64,000 bases of DNA from Buchnera aphidicola (Periphyllus lyropictus) (GTDB lineage: Bacteria; Pseudomonadota; Gammaproteobacteria; Enterobacterales; Enterobacteriaceae), in NCBI RefSeq assembly GCF_024029895.1, contig NZ_CP097457.1, forward strand, positions 124,001-188,000, read 5' to 3'. Of the stretch, positions 47,452-58,534 are shown piece by piece; the stretch's first letter is position 1; each line of letters opens with the position of its first letter. A model generated the notes under the pieces. It saw only the letters and a program-made list of their open reading frames with translations, ran no database searches and was not told the origin of the DNA. Made by a program: the position numbers and the translations under genes.

Positions 47452-47763
47452 ATGCAGAACCAAAGAATTAGAATACGTCTTAAAGCGTTTGATCATAAAT
47501 TAATAGATTATTCTACTACAGAAATTGTGGAAACAGCTAAAAGAACTGGTGCACAAGTATTAGGACCTATACCTTTACCAACTAGAATAGAGAAATTTAC
47601 TATATTAATTTCTCCTCATGTTAATAAAGATGCACGTGATCAATATGAAATTCGTACACATAAAAGATTAATAGATATTGTAGAACCAACAGAAAAAACT
47701 GTTGATGCTTTAATGAAATTAGATCTTGCAGCAGGTGTAGATGTTCAAATAAGTTTAGGTTAA
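47452..47763 (+). CDS. rpsJ: Small ribosomal subunit protein uS10
   Basis: A 103-residue protein, the E. coli length, beginning [19 protein letters not shown] and ending [11 protein letters not shown], both conserved; also serves as NusE in transcription antitermination in E. coli. GGAG stands ten bases before the ATG. First gene of the S10 operon, which runs rpsJ-rplC-rplD-rplW-rplB-rpsS-rplV-rpsC-rplP-rpmC-rpsQ in the E. coli order. Confidence 0.99.
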   Translation: MQNQRIRIRLKAFDHKLIDYSTTEIVETAKRTGAQVLGPIPLPTRIEKFTILISPHVNKDARDQYEIRTHKRLIDIVEPTEKTVDALMKLDLAAGVDVQISLG

Positions 47764-47790
47764 TCATATAAATTAGGAGTTAATAAAATT

Positions 47791-48423
47791 GTGTTTGGAT
47801 TAGTTGGTAAAAAGCTTGGAATGACAAGGTTATTTCATAAAGAAGGTTATTCTATTCCAGTTACTGTTATTGAAGTAGTTGAAAATAGAATTACTCAAAT
47901 TAAACATCAAAATTTAAAAAAATTTTGTATGATACAGGTAACGACTGGAATAAAAAAATTTCATACTTTAAATAAACCAAAATTAGGACATTTTAAAAAA
48001 AATAAAGTTAATTCTGGTCGTGGTTTATGGGAATTTAAGGTATTTAAAAAAAATAATTTTAAAGTTGGTCAAAGTATTAATGTAAATTTTTTTAATGATA
48101 TTAAGAAAGTTGATGTTACTGGATTTTCTAAAGGTAAAGGATTTTCTGGAACTATTAAACGTTGGAATTTTTCTTCACAAGATGCTTCTCATGGAAATTC
48201 TTTATCTCATAGAGCTCCTGGTTCTATTGGTCAAAATCAAACTCCTGGAAGAGTGTTTAAGGGAAAAAAAATGGCTGGTCATTTAGGAAATAAAAAAATA
48301 ACTGTTCAAAGTTTAATAGTAATTAAAGTTAATGTTAAAAAAAATTATATTTTGATAAAAGGTTCAGTTCCTGGTTCTTTAGGTGGAGATTTAATTATTA
48401 AACCAGCTATAAAAAATTATTAA
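47791..48423 (+). CDS. rplC: Large ribosomal subunit protein uL3
   Basis: A 210-residue protein (E. coli 209) at the peptidyl transferase centre. It starts with GTG after TAGGAG, giving [15 protein letters not shown]. The long loop [41 protein letters not shown] carries the glutamine that PrmB methylates in E. coli. The only oddity is the non-ATG start, also seen in several other ribosomal genes here. Confidence 0.98.
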   Translation: MFGLVGKKLGMTRLFHKEGYSIPVTVIEVVENRITQIKHQNLKKFCMIQVTTGIKKFHTLNKPKLGHFKKNKVNSGRGLWEFKVFKKNNFKVGQSINVNFFNDIKKVDVTGFSKGKGFSGTIKRWNFSSQDASHGNSLSHRAPGSIGQNQTPGRVFKGKKMAGHLGNKKITVQSLIVIKVNVKKNYILIKGSVPGSLGGDLIIKPAIKNY

Positions 48424-48436
48424 GGAGAAAAAAATA

Positions 48437-49042
48437 ATGGAATTAAAATTAAAGGATACAAGAGAAATAGTAAAAATTTCTGAATTAGTTTTTAATAGAA
48501 ATTTTAATAAATCTTTAGTAAATCAAGTTTTAAAATCGTTATGTTCTTCTAAAAGACAAGGTACTAAATCTCAAAAAAGTAGAGCTGAAGTTTCTGGATC
48601 TGGAAAAAAACCTTGGCGTCAAAAAGGAACAGGAAGGGCTAGAGTTGGTTCTATTCGAAGTCCAATTTGGCGTTCTGGTGGGGTTACATTTGCCTCGAAA
48701 AATAGAGATTATAATAAAAAAATTAATAAAAAGATGTATCGAGGAGCGTTAAAATGTATTTTTTCTGAATTAGTTAGAAAAAATAGATTAATTATTTTTA
48801 AAAATTTTAAAATAAGTAACATTAAAACAAAAATTTTAATAAATAAATTAAAAAAATTAGATTTATTTGATGTAATGATAGTTAAAAAAGAATTAGATAA
48901 AAAATTATTATTATCATCTAGAAATATATATAAAGTTAAATTTATTTGTTTAAGTTCATTAAATCCTTTAAATTTATTAACTCATAAAAATGTTTTAATG
49001 ACTTTGTCTGCATTTAAAAAAGTTGAGGAGAAACTTTTATGA
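48437..49042 (+). CDS. rplD: Large ribosomal subunit protein uL4
   Basis: A 201-residue protein, the E. coli length; its loop lines the exit tunnel. The conserved loop reads [20 protein letters not shown] and continues [16 protein letters not shown]. In E. coli L4 also represses its own operon by attenuation in the S10 leader; the leader hairpins before rpsJ make this possible here. GGAG lies before the ATG. Its TGA stop overlaps the start of rplW in the sequence ATGATG. Confidence 0.98.
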   Translation: MELKLKDTREIVKISELVFNRNFNKSLVNQVLKSLCSSKRQGTKSQKSRAEVSGSGKKPWRQKGTGRARVGSIRSPIWRSGGVTFASKNRDYNKKINKKMYRGALKCIFSELVRKNRLIIFKNFKISNIKTKILINKLKKLDLFDVMIVKKELDKKLLLSSRNIYKVKFICLSSLNPLNLLTHKNVLMTLSAFKKVEEKLL

Positions 49043-49335
49043 TGAATAAAAATTTTATTTTTAAAACAATATTATCTTTACATATTTCTGAAAAATCTAA
49101 TAAATCTAAAGAGAATAATAATGTTATTGTTTTAAAAGTAAATAAGAATTCCAATAAAAGAGAGATTAAAATTTCTGTTGAAAAAATGCTTCAATTAAAA
49201 ATTAAAAAAATAAATGTATTAAATGTAAAAGGAAAAGTAAAAAAAAAAGGAAAAAATATTTATATAAAAAAAAATTGGAAAAAAGCATATATTTTTTTAA
49301 AACCTAATCAAAATTTAGATTTTTTAAATAATTAA
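49039..49335 (+). CDS. rplW: Large ribosomal subunit protein uL23
   Basis: A 98-residue protein (E. coli 100) at the tunnel exit, docking site for trigger factor and [24 protein letters not shown] and the basic strand region [22 protein letters not shown] are typical. The start may be the ATG at 49039, overlapping the rplD stop, or the next ATG at 49042; the E. coli length does not decide. The overlap implies translational coupling with rplD. Confidence 0.96.
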   Translation: MMNKNFIFKTILSLHISEKSNKSKENNNVIVLKVNKNSNKREIKISVEKMLQLKIKKINVLNVKGKVKKKGKNIYIKKNWKKAYIFLKPNQNLDFLNN

Positions 49336-49362
49336 TTAAGAATTAATTAGAGAAATAAATTT

Positions 49363-50184
49363 ATGACAATTGTTAAATGTAAACCAACGTCTCCAGGACG
49401 TCGTCATGTTGTTAAAGTAATAAATTCTAATTTACATAAAGGAAAACCTTATTTTAATTTATTAAGAAAAAAAAATAAAAGTGGAGGAAGAAATAATAAA
49501 GGAAGAATTACTACAAGACATATAGGGAAAGGTCATAAAAAATCGTATCGTATTATTGATTTTAAAAGAGATAAAGATAATATTATTGCTACTGTAATAC
49601 GTTTAGAATACGATCCTAATCGTTCAGCTTATATAGCTTTAGTTTTATATAAAGATGGATGTTATAAATATATTTTAGCCCCAAAAGGAATAAAATTAGG
49701 AGATAAAATTTCTTCTGGTAAAAATTCTGAAATTAGATTAGGAAATTCTTTACCAATGAATAAAATTCCAATAGGTTCTTTAATTCATAACGTTGAATTA
49801 AAACCAGGAAAAGGTGGTCAATTAGCTCGTTCTGCTGGAAGTTATTTACAAATAGTTTCTAAAGAGAAAGATTATGTTAGTGTTAGAATGCGTTCAGGGG
49901 AAATAAGAAGAATTTTTTCTTTATGTAGAGCTACTATTGGAGAAGTTGGAAATTCAGAACATATGTTAAAAATTTTAGGAAAAGCTGGAGCTTCTCGTTG
50001 GAGAGGAATTCGACCAACAGTAAGAGGTACTGCAATGAATCCAGTAGATCATCCGCATGGTGGTGGTGAAGGAAAAAATTTTGGAAAACATCCTGTTACA
50101 CCTTGGGGAGTTCAGACTAAAGGTAAAAAAACGAGAAAAAATAAAAGAACAAAAAAGTTTATTGTTCATTTTAGAAAAAAATAA
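49363..50184 (+). CDS. rplB: Large ribosomal subunit protein uL2
   Basis: A 273-residue protein, the E. coli length, needed for subunit joining and peptidyl transfer. It begins [19 protein letters not shown] and carries the conserved [16 protein letters not shown] motif with the essential histidine (position about 230). The basic C-terminus [14 protein letters not shown] is kept. Confidence 0.99.
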   Translation: MTIVKCKPTSPGRRHVVKVINSNLHKGKPYFNLLRKKNKSGGRNNKGRITTRHIGKGHKKSYRIIDFKRDKDNIIATVIRLEYDPNRSAYIALVLYKDGCYKYILAPKGIKLGDKISSGKNSEIRLGNSLPMNKIPIGSLIHNVELKPGKGGQLARSAGSYLQIVSKEKDYVSVRMRSGEIRRIFSLCRATIGEVGNSEHMLKILGKAGASRWRGIRPTVRGTAMNPVDHPHGGGEGKNFGKHPVTPWGVQTKGKKTRKNKRTKKFIVHFRKK

Positions 50185-50205
50185 TTTATTAAAAGGAAAA
50201 TTTAT

Positions 50206-50484
50206 ATGCCACGTTCACTTAAGAAAGGACCTTTTATTGATCAACATTTATTTAAAAAAGTAGATCTTTCTATTAAAAATAAAGATAAAAAACCTATTAA
50301 AACATGGTCAAGAAGATCTACTATTTTTCCAAATATGATTGGTTTAACTATTTTAATACATAATGGAAAACAACATATTCCTGTATTTATTACAGAAGAG
50401 ATGGTTGGTCATAAATTGGGTGAGTTTGCTTTAACAAGAACATATCGAGGTCATTCAGCTGATAGAAAAATTCAAAAACGCTAA
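50206..50484 (+). CDS. rpsS: Small ribosomal subunit protein uS19
   Basis: A 92-residue protein, the E. coli length, in the 30S head. [12 protein letters not shown] at the start, [13 protein letters not shown] in the middle and [20 protein letters not shown] near the end are family signatures. AAAGGAAA precedes the ATG. Confidence 0.99.
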   Translation: MPRSLKKGPFIDQHLFKKVDLSIKNKDKKPIKTWSRRSTIFPNMIGLTILIHNGKQHIPVFITEEMVGHKLGEFALTRTYRGHSADRKIQKR

Positions 50485-50509
50485 ACTTTTTTATAAAATA
50501 GGATAATAC

Positions 50510-50842
50510 ATGAAAATTTTAGCTAGACATAAAAAAGCTTCTTCTTCTGCGCAAAAATTAAGATTAGTAGCAGATATTATTCGTGGAAAAAAAGTTAATA
50601 AAGCAATAGATATATTAAATTTTACAAATAAAAAAGCTGCTTTATTAATAAAAAAAGTTTTAAATTCTGCTATTTCTAATGCAGAAAATAATAATGGAAT
50701 AGATATTGATTTATTAAAGGTTAGTGAAATTTTTATAGATGAAGGTCCTACTATTAAAAGAATGATGCCTAGAGCTAAAGGTAGAGCTGATCAAATATTA
50801 AAACGAAGTAGTCATATTACAATTATTGTATCAGATGTATAA
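50510..50842 (+). CDS. rplV: Large ribosomal subunit protein uL22
   Basis: A 110-residue protein, the E. coli length, whose long hairpin lines the exit tunnel. [32 protein letters not shown] and the loop [19 protein letters not shown] are conserved. AGGATAAT lies before the ATG. Its stop codon is 17 bases before the rpsC start. Confidence 0.99.
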   Translation: MKILARHKKASSSAQKLRLVADIIRGKKVNKAIDILNFTNKKAALLIKKVLNSAISNAENNNGIDIDLLKVSEIFIDEGPTIKRMMPRAKGRADQILKRSSHITIIVSDV

Positions 50843-50859
50843 TTTTGGAGAAATTAATA

Positions 50860-51558
50860 ATGGGACAAAAAGTACATCCAAACGGAATGAGATTAGGAAT
50901 AATTAAAACATGGAATTCTATATGGTTTTCAAATAGTAAAAATTTTTCTAATTATTTAAATAATGATTTTATGGTTCGTCAATATTTAATGAAAAAATTA
51001 TCTAGAGCTTCTATATCAAAAATTTTAATTGAAAGACATTCTAAAGCTATAAAAGTTGTTATATATACTTCTAGACCAGGAATTATTATTGGAAAAAAAG
51101 GTGAAGATATAGATAAATTAAAAAAGTTTATTTCAAAAATAGCAAAAGTTCCTGCTCAAATAATAATTTCAGAAATAAGACAACCTGAATTAGATGCTAA
51201 ATTAGTAGCAGATAATATTGTTTCTCAATTAGAAAGAAGAATTATGTTTCGTAGAGCTATGAAAAGAGCTATTCAAAATTCTATGCGACATGGAGCAAAA
51301 GGAATTAAAGTTGAAATTAGCGGAAGATTAGGTGGTGCTGAAATTGCTAGAACTGAATGGCAAAGAGAAGGTCGAGTTCCTTTACATACTTTAAGAGCAG
51401 ATATTGATTATAGTTCTTTAGAAGCTCATACTACTTACGGCGTAGTTGGAGTAAAAGTTTGGATTTTTAAGGAAGAAATTTTAGGTGGAATGCCTAAAAT
51501 TGAAAAAAGTTTTTTAAATAACAAATTTATAAAATTAAATAAGAAAATAAAAAAATAA
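50860..51558 (+). CDS. rpsC: Small ribosomal subunit protein uS3
   Basis: A 232-residue protein (E. coli 233) at the mRNA entry channel. The start at 50860 gives [14 protein letters not shown], the family start, with TTGGAG upstream; a frame from 50845 would add five residues that include the ribosome-binding site. The KH domain motif [11 protein letters not shown] and the C-terminal [22 protein letters not shown] are intact. Confidence 0.98.
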   Translation: MGQKVHPNGMRLGIIKTWNSIWFSNSKNFSNYLNNDFMVRQYLMKKLSRASISKILIERHSKAIKVVIYTSRPGIIIGKKGEDIDKLKKFISKIAKVPAQIIISEIRQPELDAKLVADNIVSQLERRIMFRRAMKRAIQNSMRHGAKGIKVEISGRLGGAEIARTEWQREGRVPLHTLRADIDYSSLEAHTTYGVVGVKVWIFKEEILGGMPKIEKSFLNNKFIKLNKKIKK

Positions 51559-51574
51559 ATGGAGATTTTTTATA

Positions 51575-51976
51575 ATGCTTCAACCTAAAAAAACTAAATT
51601 TAGAAAAATGCATAAAGGAAGAAATCGAGGTTTAGTTATTAATGATAAGATTATTTTTGGATCATTTGGATTAAAAGCAATTACTAGAGGTCGTATAACT
51701 TCTCGTCAGATTGAATCTGCTAGAAGAAGTATTTCAAGATATATTAAAAGATTAGGAAAAGTTTGGATACGTATTTTTCCAGATAAACCTATTACTCAAA
51801 AACCTTTAGAGGTAAGAATGGGAAAAGGAAAAGGTAGTGTTGAATATTGGGTTGCTTTAATACAACCTGGAAGAATATTATATGAAATAAAAGGAATTTC
51901 TGAAGAACTTTCTCGTGAAGCTTTTAAATTAGCTTCAGATAAATTACCTGTGAAAACAATTTTTATTTATAAATAG
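51575..51976 (+). CDS. rplP: Large ribosomal subunit protein uL16
   Basis: A 133-residue protein (E. coli 136) near the A-site t[41 protein letters not shown] and the [24 protein letters not shown] region are typical; the arginine in that loop is the E. coli hydroxylation site region. The C-terminus is slightly shortened. Confidence 0.99.
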   Translation: MLQPKKTKFRKMHKGRNRGLVINDKIIFGSFGLKAITRGRITSRQIESARRSISRYIKRLGKVWIRIFPDKPITQKPLEVRMGKGKGSVEYWVALIQPGRILYEIKGISEELSREAFKLASDKLPVKTIFIYK

Positions 51977-51985
51977 GAAAATTTT

Positions 51986-52177
51986 ATGAATATAAAAATT
52001 ATAAGAAAAAAAGATATTAATTTTTTAAAAAAAGAATTATTAAGTCTTTTAAAAGAACAGTTTAATTTAAAAATACAATTATCTTCTAAAAAATTAAATC
52101 GTACTCATTTATTAAAGAAAAATAGAAGAAATATCTCAAGAATTAAAATGGTATTAAGTGAAAAGGAAAAAAAATAA
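51986..52177 (+). CDS. rpmC: Large ribosomal subunit protein uL29
   Basis: A 63-residue two-helix protein, the E. coli length, beside L23 at the exit site. The [40 protein letters not shown] stretch (shown here in parts: [14 protein letters not shown] and RRNISRIK) matches the family. It ends one base before the rpsQ start. Confidence 0.96.
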   Translation: MNIKIIRKKDINFLKKELLSLLKEQFNLKIQLSSKKLNRTHLLKKNRRNISRIKMVLSEKEKK

Positions 52178-52178
52178 G

Positions 52179-52433
52179 ATGTTAGAAAAAAGTAAATTAT
52201 TGAAAGGTTTTGTTATTAGCAATAAAATGGAAAAATCTGCAGTAGTTATTGTTGAGAGATTTATAAAACATCCAATGTATAAAAAATTTATAAAAAAAAG
52301 TACTAAATTTTATATTCATGATGAAAAAAATGAATGTTCTCCAGGAGATATAGTATTTATTAAAGAATGTCGTCCAATTTCTAAAATTAAATCTTGGATT
52401 TTAGTAAATATTATTAAAAAATCTATTTCTTAA
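52179..52433 (+). CDS. rpsQ: Small ribosomal subunit protein uS17
   Basis: An 84-residue protein, the E. coli length, when started at the ATG at 52179, which follows AAGGAAA; a GTG at 52158 inside rpmC would add seven Lys-rich residues without family support. [28 protein letters not shown] and [17 protein letters not shown] are conserved. Last gene of the S10 operon, followed by a 98-base gap before rplN. Confidence 0.97.
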   Translation: MLEKSKLLKGFVISNKMEKSAVVIVERFIKHPMYKKFIKKSTKFYIHDEKNECSPGDIVFIKECRPISKIKSWILVNIIKKSIS

Positions 52434-52531
52434 AGAATTTTTTTTATAAAAAATTTTAAAGATATATATTTAAAAACAAATTATTAATTTTTTTTAGTTA
52501 TTTAAATTTAAAAAAATTGAGGTAAATTAAA

Positions 52532-52900
52532 TTGATTCAAGAACAAACTATATTAAATATAGCAGATAATTCAGGAGCTAGATCTGTGATGTGTATTAAG
52601 GTGTTAGGAGGATCTAAACGTAGATATGCTAATATTGGAGATATTATTAAAATTACTATAAAAGAAGCTATACCAAGGGGAAAAGTAAAAAAAGGAGAAG
52701 TTTTAAAGGCTGTTGTAGTAAGAACTAAAAAAGGAATTAGAAGATCAGATGGATCTTTAATTCGTTTTGATAAAAACGCATGTGTTGTTTTAAATAATAA
52801 CGAACAACCTATTGGAACTAGAATATTTGGTCCTGTTACTCGAGAATTAAGAACAGAAAAATTTATGAAAATTATTTCTTTAGCTCCTGAAGTTTTATAA
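52532..52900 (+). CDS. rplN: Large ribosomal subunit protein uL14
   Basis: A 122-residue protein (E. coli 123) at the subunit interface. The start codon is TTG, supported by TTGAGG upstream and by the exact family N-terminus MIQEQT-LN-ADNSGAR. The protein is almost identical to E. coli through [20 protein letters not shown] and the end SLAPEVL. First gene of the spc operon; the gap before it may hold a promoter, but none stands out. Confidence 0.99.
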   Translation: MIQEQTILNIADNSGARSVMCIKVLGGSKRRYANIGDIIKITIKEAIPRGKVKKGEVLKAVVVRTKKGIRRSDGSLIRFDKNACVVLNNNEQPIGTRIFGPVTRELRTEKFMKIISLAPEVL

Positions 52901-52918
52901 AATTAAGGGTATTTAAAA

Positions 52919-53233
52919 ATGGCTTCTAAAATACGTTCAAATGATAAAATTATAGTTTTATCTGGAAGAGATAAAGGGAAGAAAGGAATAGTAAAAAAAT
53001 TTTTATCTCGAGAAAAAGTAATAGTTAAAGGTATTAATATGGTTAAAAAACATGAAAAACCTATTCCTTCTAAAAATCAAAAAGGAGGAATTGTAGAGAA
53101 AGAATCTTATATTCATATTTCAAATATAGCAATTTTAAATCCAAAAACCAATAAACCTGATCGAGTTGGTTTTAAATTTAAAAATGGAAAAAAAGTTCGT
53201 TATTTAAAATCTAATAATTTTTTAATTAATTAA
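52919..53233 (+). CDS. rplX: Large ribosomal subunit protein uL24
   Basis: A 104-residue protein, the E. coli length, that starts 50S assembly. The KOW motif [19 protein letters not shown] is at residues 11-29, and [21 protein letters not shown] follows. It sits between rplN and rplE with short gaps. Confidence 0.98.
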   Translation: MASKIRSNDKIIVLSGRDKGKKGIVKKFLSREKVIVKGINMVKKHEKPIPSKNQKGGIVEKESYIHISNIAILNPKTNKPDRVGFKFKNGKKVRYLKSNNFLIN

Positions 53234-53247
53234 ATTGGAAGATAATA

Positions 53248-53787
53248 ATGTTAGATATATATAATTTTTATAAAAAAAAAATAGTTCCAAAATTTATTAA
53301 GAAATTTCATTATACTTCTGTAATGCAAGTTCCTAAAATTATTAAAATTACTTTAAATATGGGAGTAGGAGAATGTGTATCTAATAAGAAAAAATTAGAT
53401 TATGCTGTTTCTGATTTAGCTTTAATTTCTGGACAAAAACCTGTTTTAACAAAAGTAAGAAAATCTGTTGCAGGATTTAAGATTAGACAAGGTTATCCTA
53501 TTGGATGTAAAGTTACTTTAAGAGGTGTAAGAAAATGGCATTTTTTAAGTAAATTAATTAATATTGTTATGCCTAGAATAAGAGATTTTAGAGGGTTTTC
53601 GAAAAGTTCTTTTGATGGTTTTGGAAATTATAATTTTGGAATAAAAGAACAGATTATTTTTCCTGAAATTGATTATGATAAAATTGATGAAATAAGAGGA
53701 TTGGATATTTCTATTTTAACTACAGCTAAATCAGATTTAGAAGCTTTTTCTTTATTATCAGAATTTAATTTTCCATTTAAAAAATAA
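53248..53787 (+). CDS. rplE: Large ribosomal subunit protein uL5
   Basis: A 179-residue protein, the E. coli length, binding 5S rRNA. Typical segments are [47 protein letters not shown] and [30 protein letters not shown] precedes the ATG. Confidence 0.99.
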   Translation: MLDIYNFYKKKIVPKFIKKFHYTSVMQVPKIIKITLNMGVGECVSNKKKLDYAVSDLALISGQKPVLTKVRKSVAGFKIRQGYPIGCKVTLRGVRKWHFLSKLINIVMPRIRDFRGFSKSSFDGFGNYNFGIKEQIIFPEIDYDKIDEIRGLDISILTTAKSDLEAFSLLSEFNFPFKK

Positions 53788-53808
53788 TTAATTAAGGTAT
53801 ATTTTAAT

Positions 53809-54114
53809 ATGGCTAAACAGTCTATAAAAGCAAGAGAAATAAAGAGAGTTTATTTATTTAAAAAATTTTTTAAAAAAAGAATGAATTTAAAATCTATTAT
53901 TATGAACATGAATTTACCTAAAAAAGAACGTTGGAATGCTGTTTTTAAATTACAAAAATTACCAAGAGATTCTAGTTTTTCTCGTCAAAGAAATCGTTGT
54001 TGTATTACAGGAAGGCCTCATGGTGTTTTGAGAAAATTTGGTTTAAGTAGAATGAAATTAAGAGAAGCAGCAATGAGAGGGGAAATACCTGGATTAAGAA
54101 AATCTAGTTGGTAA
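53809..54114 (+). CDS. rpsN: Small ribosomal subunit protein uS14
   Basis: A 101-residue protein, the E. coli length. This is the zinc-free long form: the C-terminal [21 protein letters not shown] and [17 protein letters not shown] are kept, but the full CXXC...CXXC set of the short form is absent. It is placed between rplE and rpsH. Confidence 0.98.
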   Translation: MAKQSIKAREIKRVYLFKKFFKKRMNLKSIIMNMNLPKKERWNAVFKLQKLPRDSSFSRQRNRCCITGRPHGVLRKFGLSRMKLREAAMRGEIPGLRKSSW

Positions 54115-54142
54115 TTATAATTTTTAATAGGAAATAAATTAT

Positions 54143-54535
54143 ATGAGTATTAATGATCCAATATCAGATATGTTTGTTCGTATTAAGAATGGTCAACGTG
54201 CTAATAAAATTTCAGTAAAAATGCCTTTTTCTAATTTTAAAAAAAAAATTACTGAATTATTAAAAAAAGAAGGTTATATTGAAAGTTTCATTGTAAAAAA
54301 ATCTTTGAAATCAGTTTTAGAAATTTTTTTAAAATACTTTAATGGAAAACCAGTAATAGATCAAATTAAAAGAATTAGTAAGCCTGGTTTAAGAGTTTAT
54401 AAAAGTCATAATGAAATACCTAAAGTTATGTCAGGATTAGGTATTGCTATTATATCTACTTCTATAGGAATTTTATCTGATAGAAAAGCAAGAGAAAAAG
54501 GTGTTGGTGGTGAAATTATTGGTTATATTTCTTAA
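54143..54535 (+). CDS. rpsH: Small ribosomal subunit protein uS8
   Basis: A 130-residue protein, the E. coli length. The start [19 protein letters not shown] and the C-terminal signature [21 protein letters not shown] are diagnostic. In E. coli S8 represses the spc operon by binding near rplE; such a site was not identified here. Confidence 0.98.
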   Translation: MSINDPISDMFVRIKNGQRANKISVKMPFSNFKKKITELLKKEGYIESFIVKKSLKSVLEIFLKYFNGKPVIDQIKRISKPGLRVYKSHNEIPKVMSGLGIAIISTSIGILSDRKAREKGVGGEIIGYIS

Positions 54536-54547
54536 TTAGGAAAAAAA

Positions 54548-55090
54548 ATGTCTAGAATTGCAAAACGTTCAATTATAGTTCCTGATAATATTCAAATTAA
54601 ATTAAAAAATAAAGAAATTATTGTAAAAGGAAATAAAGGTACTTTAAAAAAAAAAATTAATAATCTTGTTTATATAAAATATAAGAAAAATATATTAAGT
54701 TTTAAAGTTTATAAATCTAACAATGAAGGATGGATGCAAGCAGGAACTGCTCGTTCTTTGGTTTATTCTATGATAATAGGAGTTACTAAAGGTTTTTCTA
54801 AAAAATTAATTCTTATTGGTGTGGGTTATCGGTTTTCTTTGGAAGGTAATAATAATGAACAAGTTGTTATGTCTTTAGGTTATTCTCATAATATTAGATA
54901 TATACTTCCAGATGGAATTTTTGTTAAATTATTATCTCAGACTGAAATTGTTGTTTTAGGGATAGATAAACAATTAGTAGGTCAAGTTTCTGCTAATTTG
55001 AGATTTTATCGTGTACCAGATTCATATAAAGGAAAAGGTGTTCGTTATTTTAATGAATTTGTTAAAATAAAAGAGGCTAAGAAAAAATAA
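54548..55090 (+). CDS. rplF: Large ribosomal subunit protein uL6
   Basis: A 180-residue protein (E. coli 177) near the sarcin-ricin loop. [12 protein letters not shown] at the start and the C-terminal [24 protein letters not shown] are typical. Its stop codon is one base from the start of rplR, implying coupled translation. Confidence 0.98.
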   Translation: MSRIAKRSIIVPDNIQIKLKNKEIIVKGNKGTLKKKINNLVYIKYKKNILSFKVYKSNNEGWMQAGTARSLVYSMIIGVTKGFSKKLILIGVGYRFSLEGNNNEQVVMSLGYSHNIRYILPDGIFVKLLSQTEIVVLGIDKQLVGQVSANLRFYRVPDSYKGKGVRYFNEFVKIKEAKKK

Positions 55091-55091
55091 T

Positions 55092-55457
55092 ATGAGAAAA
55101 TTTGTTATTATTAATAATTCTAGAAAAAAAAGATCTTTAAAAGCTCGTTGTAAATTTAGAAAATTAAAATCTCAACGTTTAGTGGTACATAGAACATCTC
55201 GTCATATGTATGCTCAAATTATTTCTAAAGATAATTTTTCTGTTTTAGTATATGCTTCTACTTTAGAGAAAAATATTAAGAAAAAATTAAATTATACTGG
55301 AAATAAAAAATCTTCCGAAATTATTGGAAAAACGATAGCAAAAAGAGCTTTAAAAAAAGGTATTAAAAAAGTTTCTTTTGATCGTTCTGGTTTTAAATAT
55401 CATGGAAGAATTAAATCATTAGCAAATTCTGCACGTAAATTTGGACTTCAGTTTTAA
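55092..55457 (+). CDS. rplR: Large ribosomal subunit protein uL18
   Basis: A 121-residue 5S rRNA-binding protein (E. coli 117). [17 protein letters not shown] and the end [28 protein letters not shown] are conserved. The first 20 residues are Lys/Arg-rich and somewhat longer than in E. coli. The ATG follows the rplF stop immediately. Confidence 0.97.
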   Translation: MRKFVIINNSRKKRSLKARCKFRKLKSQRLVVHRTSRHMYAQIISKDNFSVLVYASTLEKNIKKKLNYTGNKKSSEIIGKTIAKRALKKGIKKVSFDRSGFKYHGRIKSLANSARKFGLQF

Positions 55458-55472
55458 TGGAAAATTATTAAA

Positions 55473-55976
55473 ATGATAAATATAGAAAAAAAAAATATTA
55501 AAGAGTTTCAAGAAAAATTAATTACTGTGAATCGTGTTTCTAAAACAGTAAAAGGAGGAAGGATATTTTCTTTTACTGCGTTAACAGTAGTAGGAAATAA
55601 AAATGGAAAAGTAGGTTATGGTTATGGAAAAGCAAGAGAAGTTCCTTTTGCTATTCAAAAAGCTATGGAAAAAGCTAAGAGAAATATGATTAGTTTTAAA
55701 TTAAAAAATAAAACTTTACAACATACAATTAAAGAATCTTATACTAGCTCTAAAATATTTATGAAACCTGCTTCTGAAGGAACAGGAATAATTGCAGGAG
55801 GAGCTATGAGAGCAGTTTTAGAAGTTGCTGGAGTTCAAAATGTTTTAGCTAAAACTTATGGTTCAACTAATCCAATGAACGTTGTTAGAGCAACTATTAA
55901 TGGATTGTCAAATATGAGATCTCCGAAAGAAATTGCAAAAAAAAGAAATAAATCTGTTCAAGAAATATTTGAGTGA
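55473..55976 (+). CDS. rpsE: Small ribosomal subunit protein uS5
   Basis: A 167-residue protein, the E. coli length, at the mRNA entry site. [40 protein letters not shown] (read in parts) and the [15 protein letters not shown] [19 protein letters not shown] are conserved. The stop overlaps the sequence just before rpmD. Confidence 0.99.
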   Translation: MINIEKKNIKEFQEKLITVNRVSKTVKGGRIFSFTALTVVGNKNGKVGYGYGKAREVPFAIQKAMEKAKRNMISFKLKNKTLQHTIKESYTSSKIFMKPASEGTGIIAGGAMRAVLEVAGVQNVLAKTYGSTNPMNVVRATINGLSNMRSPKEIAKKRNKSVQEIFE

Positions 55977-55984
55977 GATATATT

Positions 55985-56161
55985 ATGGAAAAATTCTTTA
56001 TTATTACACAAATTAAAAGTAAAATTGGTATATTACCTAAACATAAAGCTATTTTAAAAGGTTTAGGATTACGTCGAATTAATCATACTGTAAAAAGAAA
56101 AAAAAATAAATCTATTTTAGGGATGATTAATAAAATTTCTTATATGTTAAAAGTAAGATAG
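55985..56161 (+). CDS. rpmD: Large ribosomal subunit protein uL30
   Basis: A 58-residue protein (E. coli 59) when started at the ATG at 55985, which gives the family strand [12 protein letters not shown]; a GTG at 55973 overlapping the rpsE stop would add four residues. [20 protein letters not shown] is the diagnostic stretch and the end is MLKVR. Confidence 0.96.
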   Translation: MEKFFIITQIKSKIGILPKHKAILKGLGLRRINHTVKRKKNKSILGMINKISYMLKVR

Positions 56162-56170
56162 GTTTAATTT

Positions 56171-56605
56171 ATGTATTTAAATACTGTTTTTGAGAGTTCT
56201 AAAAATAAAAAAAAAAAACGTTTAGGACGAGGAATAGGTTCAGGTTTTGGGAAAACTTCAGGAAGAGGTCATAAAGGTCAAAAATCTAGAACTGGAAGTA
56301 GTATTAGAAGAGGATTTGAAGGAGGTCAAACTCCGTTATATAGAAGAATTCCTAAATTTGGATTTCATTCACGTAAAAAAAAATATAAAGCAGAAATTCG
56401 TTTATCTGAATTATCTGTTTTTAATCACAAAGATATTATTAATTTAAATACTTTAAAAAAAAGAAATATAATTAGTTCTCATATAAAATTTGTAAAGATT
56501 ATTTCTTCTGGAAAAATTTCTGTTCCTTTGTTTATTAAAGGTTTGTCTGTAACTAAAGGAGCATGTTTTATAATTAAATCTTTTGGAGGAAAAATCGAGG
56601 AATAA
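56171..56605 (+). CDS. rplO: Large ribosomal subunit protein uL15
   Basis: A 144-residue protein, the E. coli length. The N-terminal glycine- and arginine-rich arm ([20 protein letters not shown], then [16 protein letters not shown]) penetrates the rRNA core, and the globular C-terminus follows. It precedes secY by nine bases. Confidence 0.98.
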   Translation: MYLNTVFESSKNKKKKRLGRGIGSGFGKTSGRGHKGQKSRTGSSIRRGFEGGQTPLYRRIPKFGFHSRKKKYKAEIRLSELSVFNHKDIINLNTLKKRNIISSHIKFVKIISSGKISVPLFIKGLSVTKGACFIIKSFGGKIEE

Positions 56606-56614
56606 TAAATTAAA

Positions 56615-57955
56615 ATGGATAAAAAAAAATCAAAATTAAATTTTAAAAATAAAATAACAAATTTTTCTGAAATTAAAAAAAGAATTTTTTTTTTAATTTT
56701 TTCTTTAATAATTTTTAGGTTAGGATCTTTTATTCCTATTCCAGGAGTTGATACTGGATCTTTATCAAAAATTTTAAAAGATCAACACGGTTCGATGATT
56801 GAAATGTTTAATGTTTTTTCAGGAGGATCATTAAATAGAGCTTCTATTTTTTCATTAGGTATTATGCCTTATATTTCTTCATCAATTATAATACAATTAT
56901 TAACTTTTATATATCCATCTTGGAAAGAATTACAAAAAGAAGGTGAGTCAGGTAGAATTAAAATTAATCAGTATACTAAGTTTTTAACAGTTTTTATATC
57001 TTTTTTACAGGCAATTGGAATATCTTTAAGTGTACCAAATTTGCCTGGTATGAAATCTTTAATTTTTCATATAGATTTTTATTTTTATATTATAGCTGTT
57101 GTTAGTTTAGTTACTGGAACAATATTTTTAATTTGGATTGGAGATTTAATTACTGAATATGGTTTAGGAAATGGAATTTCTGTTATTATTTTTTCTGGTA
57201 TTATTTCTAATTTACCTTCAGCTATTATTAATACTTTAGAAGAATTAAGAATTAAAAATTTAAGTTTAATAAATTTTTTGATTATAATTATTTTAATTTT
57301 TTCTATTATTTATTTAGTTGTTTTTATAGAGCGAAGTCAAAGAAAAATAATTATTAATTATTCTAATAGAAGACATAATGGATATTTTAATTCTTTTAAA
57401 AATTCTTCGTATTTACCTTTGAAAATAAATATGTCTGGAGTAATTCCAGCTATTTTTGCTTCAAGTGTTGTTTTATTTCCTATAACTTTGATTTCATGGT
57501 TTAAAGAAAATATTTTAGATAAAAATAGTTGGTGCAATTTTATTTTTTTAAATTTACAACCTGGTCAACCAATTTATATTTTTATTTATACTTTTTTAAT
57601 TATTTTCTTTTGTTTTTTTTATACAAATTTAGCTTTTAATTCAAGAGAAACATCTGATAATTTAAAAAAATCTGGTGCTTTTATTCAAGGTGTTAGACCT
57701 GGAGAAAATACTTCAAATTATATTAAAAAAATTATGTTTAAATTAACTTTTATTAATACAATATATATTGTTTTTATATGTTTACTTCCAGAATTTATGA
57801 GAAAAATGATAAATGTTCCTTTTTATTTTGGAGGCACTTCTTTATTAATAGTAGTAGTTGTAATTATAGATTTAATTTCTCAATTACAAACTTTATTACT
57901 TTCTAAACAATATAAACTTTCTTTTAAAAGAGCTAATTTAAATTTAAAGAAATAA
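56615..57955 (+). CDS. secY: Protein translocase subunit SecY
   Basis: Central channel protein of the Sec translocon, 446 residues (E. coli 443). Ten hydrophobic helices can be followed. Signatures: GSFIPIPGVD in the plug region, GIMPYISSSIIIQLL near helix 2, the GLGNGISVIIFSGI stretch, VFIERSQRKI, and PGENTSNYI before the last helices. It is encoded inside the spc ribosomal operon as in E. coli; secE and secG are not in the window. Confidence 0.98.
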   Translation: MDKKKSKLNFKNKITNFSEIKKRIFFLIFSLIIFRLGSFIPIPGVDTGSLSKILKDQHGSMIEMFNVFSGGSLNRASIFSLGIMPYISSSIIIQLLTFIYPSWKELQKEGESGRIKINQYTKFLTVFISFLQAIGISLSVPNLPGMKSLIFHIDFYFYIIAVVSLVTGTIFLIWIGDLITEYGLGNGISVIIFSGIISNLPSAIINTLEELRIKNLSLINFLIIIILIFSIIYLVVFIERSQRKIIINYSNRRHNGYFNSFKNSSYLPLKINMSGVIPAIFASSVVLFPITLISWFKENILDKNSWCNFIFLNLQPGQPIYIFIYTFLIIFFCFFYTNLAFNSRETSDNLKKSGAFIQGVRPGENTSNYIKKIMFKLTFINTIYIVFICLLPEFMRKMINVPFYFGGTSLLIVVVVIIDLISQLQTLLLSKQYKLSFKRANLNLKK

Positions 57956-57982
57956 TATTTTATTTAAATCAAAGAGGTATAT

Positions 57983-58099
57983 ATGAAAGTTAGAACTTCT
58001 ATAAAAAAATTTTGTAGAAATTGTAAAATAATACGTAGAAAAAATGTTGTTCGTGTAGTATGTAGTAATGATCCTAAACATAAACAAAGACAAGGTTAA
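57983..58099 (+). CDS. rpmJ: Large ribosomal subunit protein bL36
   Basis: A 38-residue protein, the E. coli RpmJ length, starting [19 protein letters not shown] and ending KHKQRQG. The zinc ligands C11, C14, C27 and H32-type are present. AGAGGT lies nine bases before the ATG. It closes the spc operon between secY and rpsM. Confidence 0.97.
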   Translation: MKVRTSIKKFCRNCKIIRRKNVVRVVCSNDPKHKQRQG

Positions 58100-58160
58100 T
58101 TATATAATTTTTTAATCTTTTATATATAAAATTATTTTTATTTAAAATGAGGAATTTAAT

Positions 58161-58517
58161 TTGACTCGTATAGCAGGAATTAATGTTCCTGATCATAAAC
58201 GTGTTGTGATAGCTTTAACTTCGATTTATGGTATTGGAAAATCTCGTTCAAATTTTATTTGTAATTCTTTAAAAATATCTAAATTTTCTAAAATTTCTAA
58301 TTTAAAAGAAAATGAAATAGAATTATTAAGATCTTTAATATCTAAATTTGTTATTGAAGGTGATTTAAGAAGAGAAAAAACTTTAAATATTAAACGTTTA
58401 ATTGATCTTGGGTGTTATAGAGGTATACGTCATCGAAGAAAACTTCCAGTTCGAGGTCAACGTACTAAAACAAATGCTCGTACTCGAAAAGGACCACGTA
58501 AACTAATAAAAAAATAA
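58161..58517 (+). CDS. rpsM: Small ribosomal subunit protein uS13
   Basis: A 118-residue protein, the E. coli length, at the top of the 30S head contacting the large subunit. It starts with TTG after GAGGAA, giving [26 protein letters not shown]. The C-terminal [31 protein letters not shown] (in parts) is conserved. First gene of the alpha operon rpsM-rpsK-rpsD-rpoA-rplQ. Confidence 0.98.
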   Translation: MTRIAGINVPDHKRVVIALTSIYGIGKSRSNFICNSLKISKFSKISNLKENEIELLRSLISKFVIEGDLRREKTLNIKRLIDLGCYRGIRHRRKLPVRGQRTKTNARTRKGPRKLIKK

Positions 58518-58534
58518 TTTAGGTAGTTTTGATA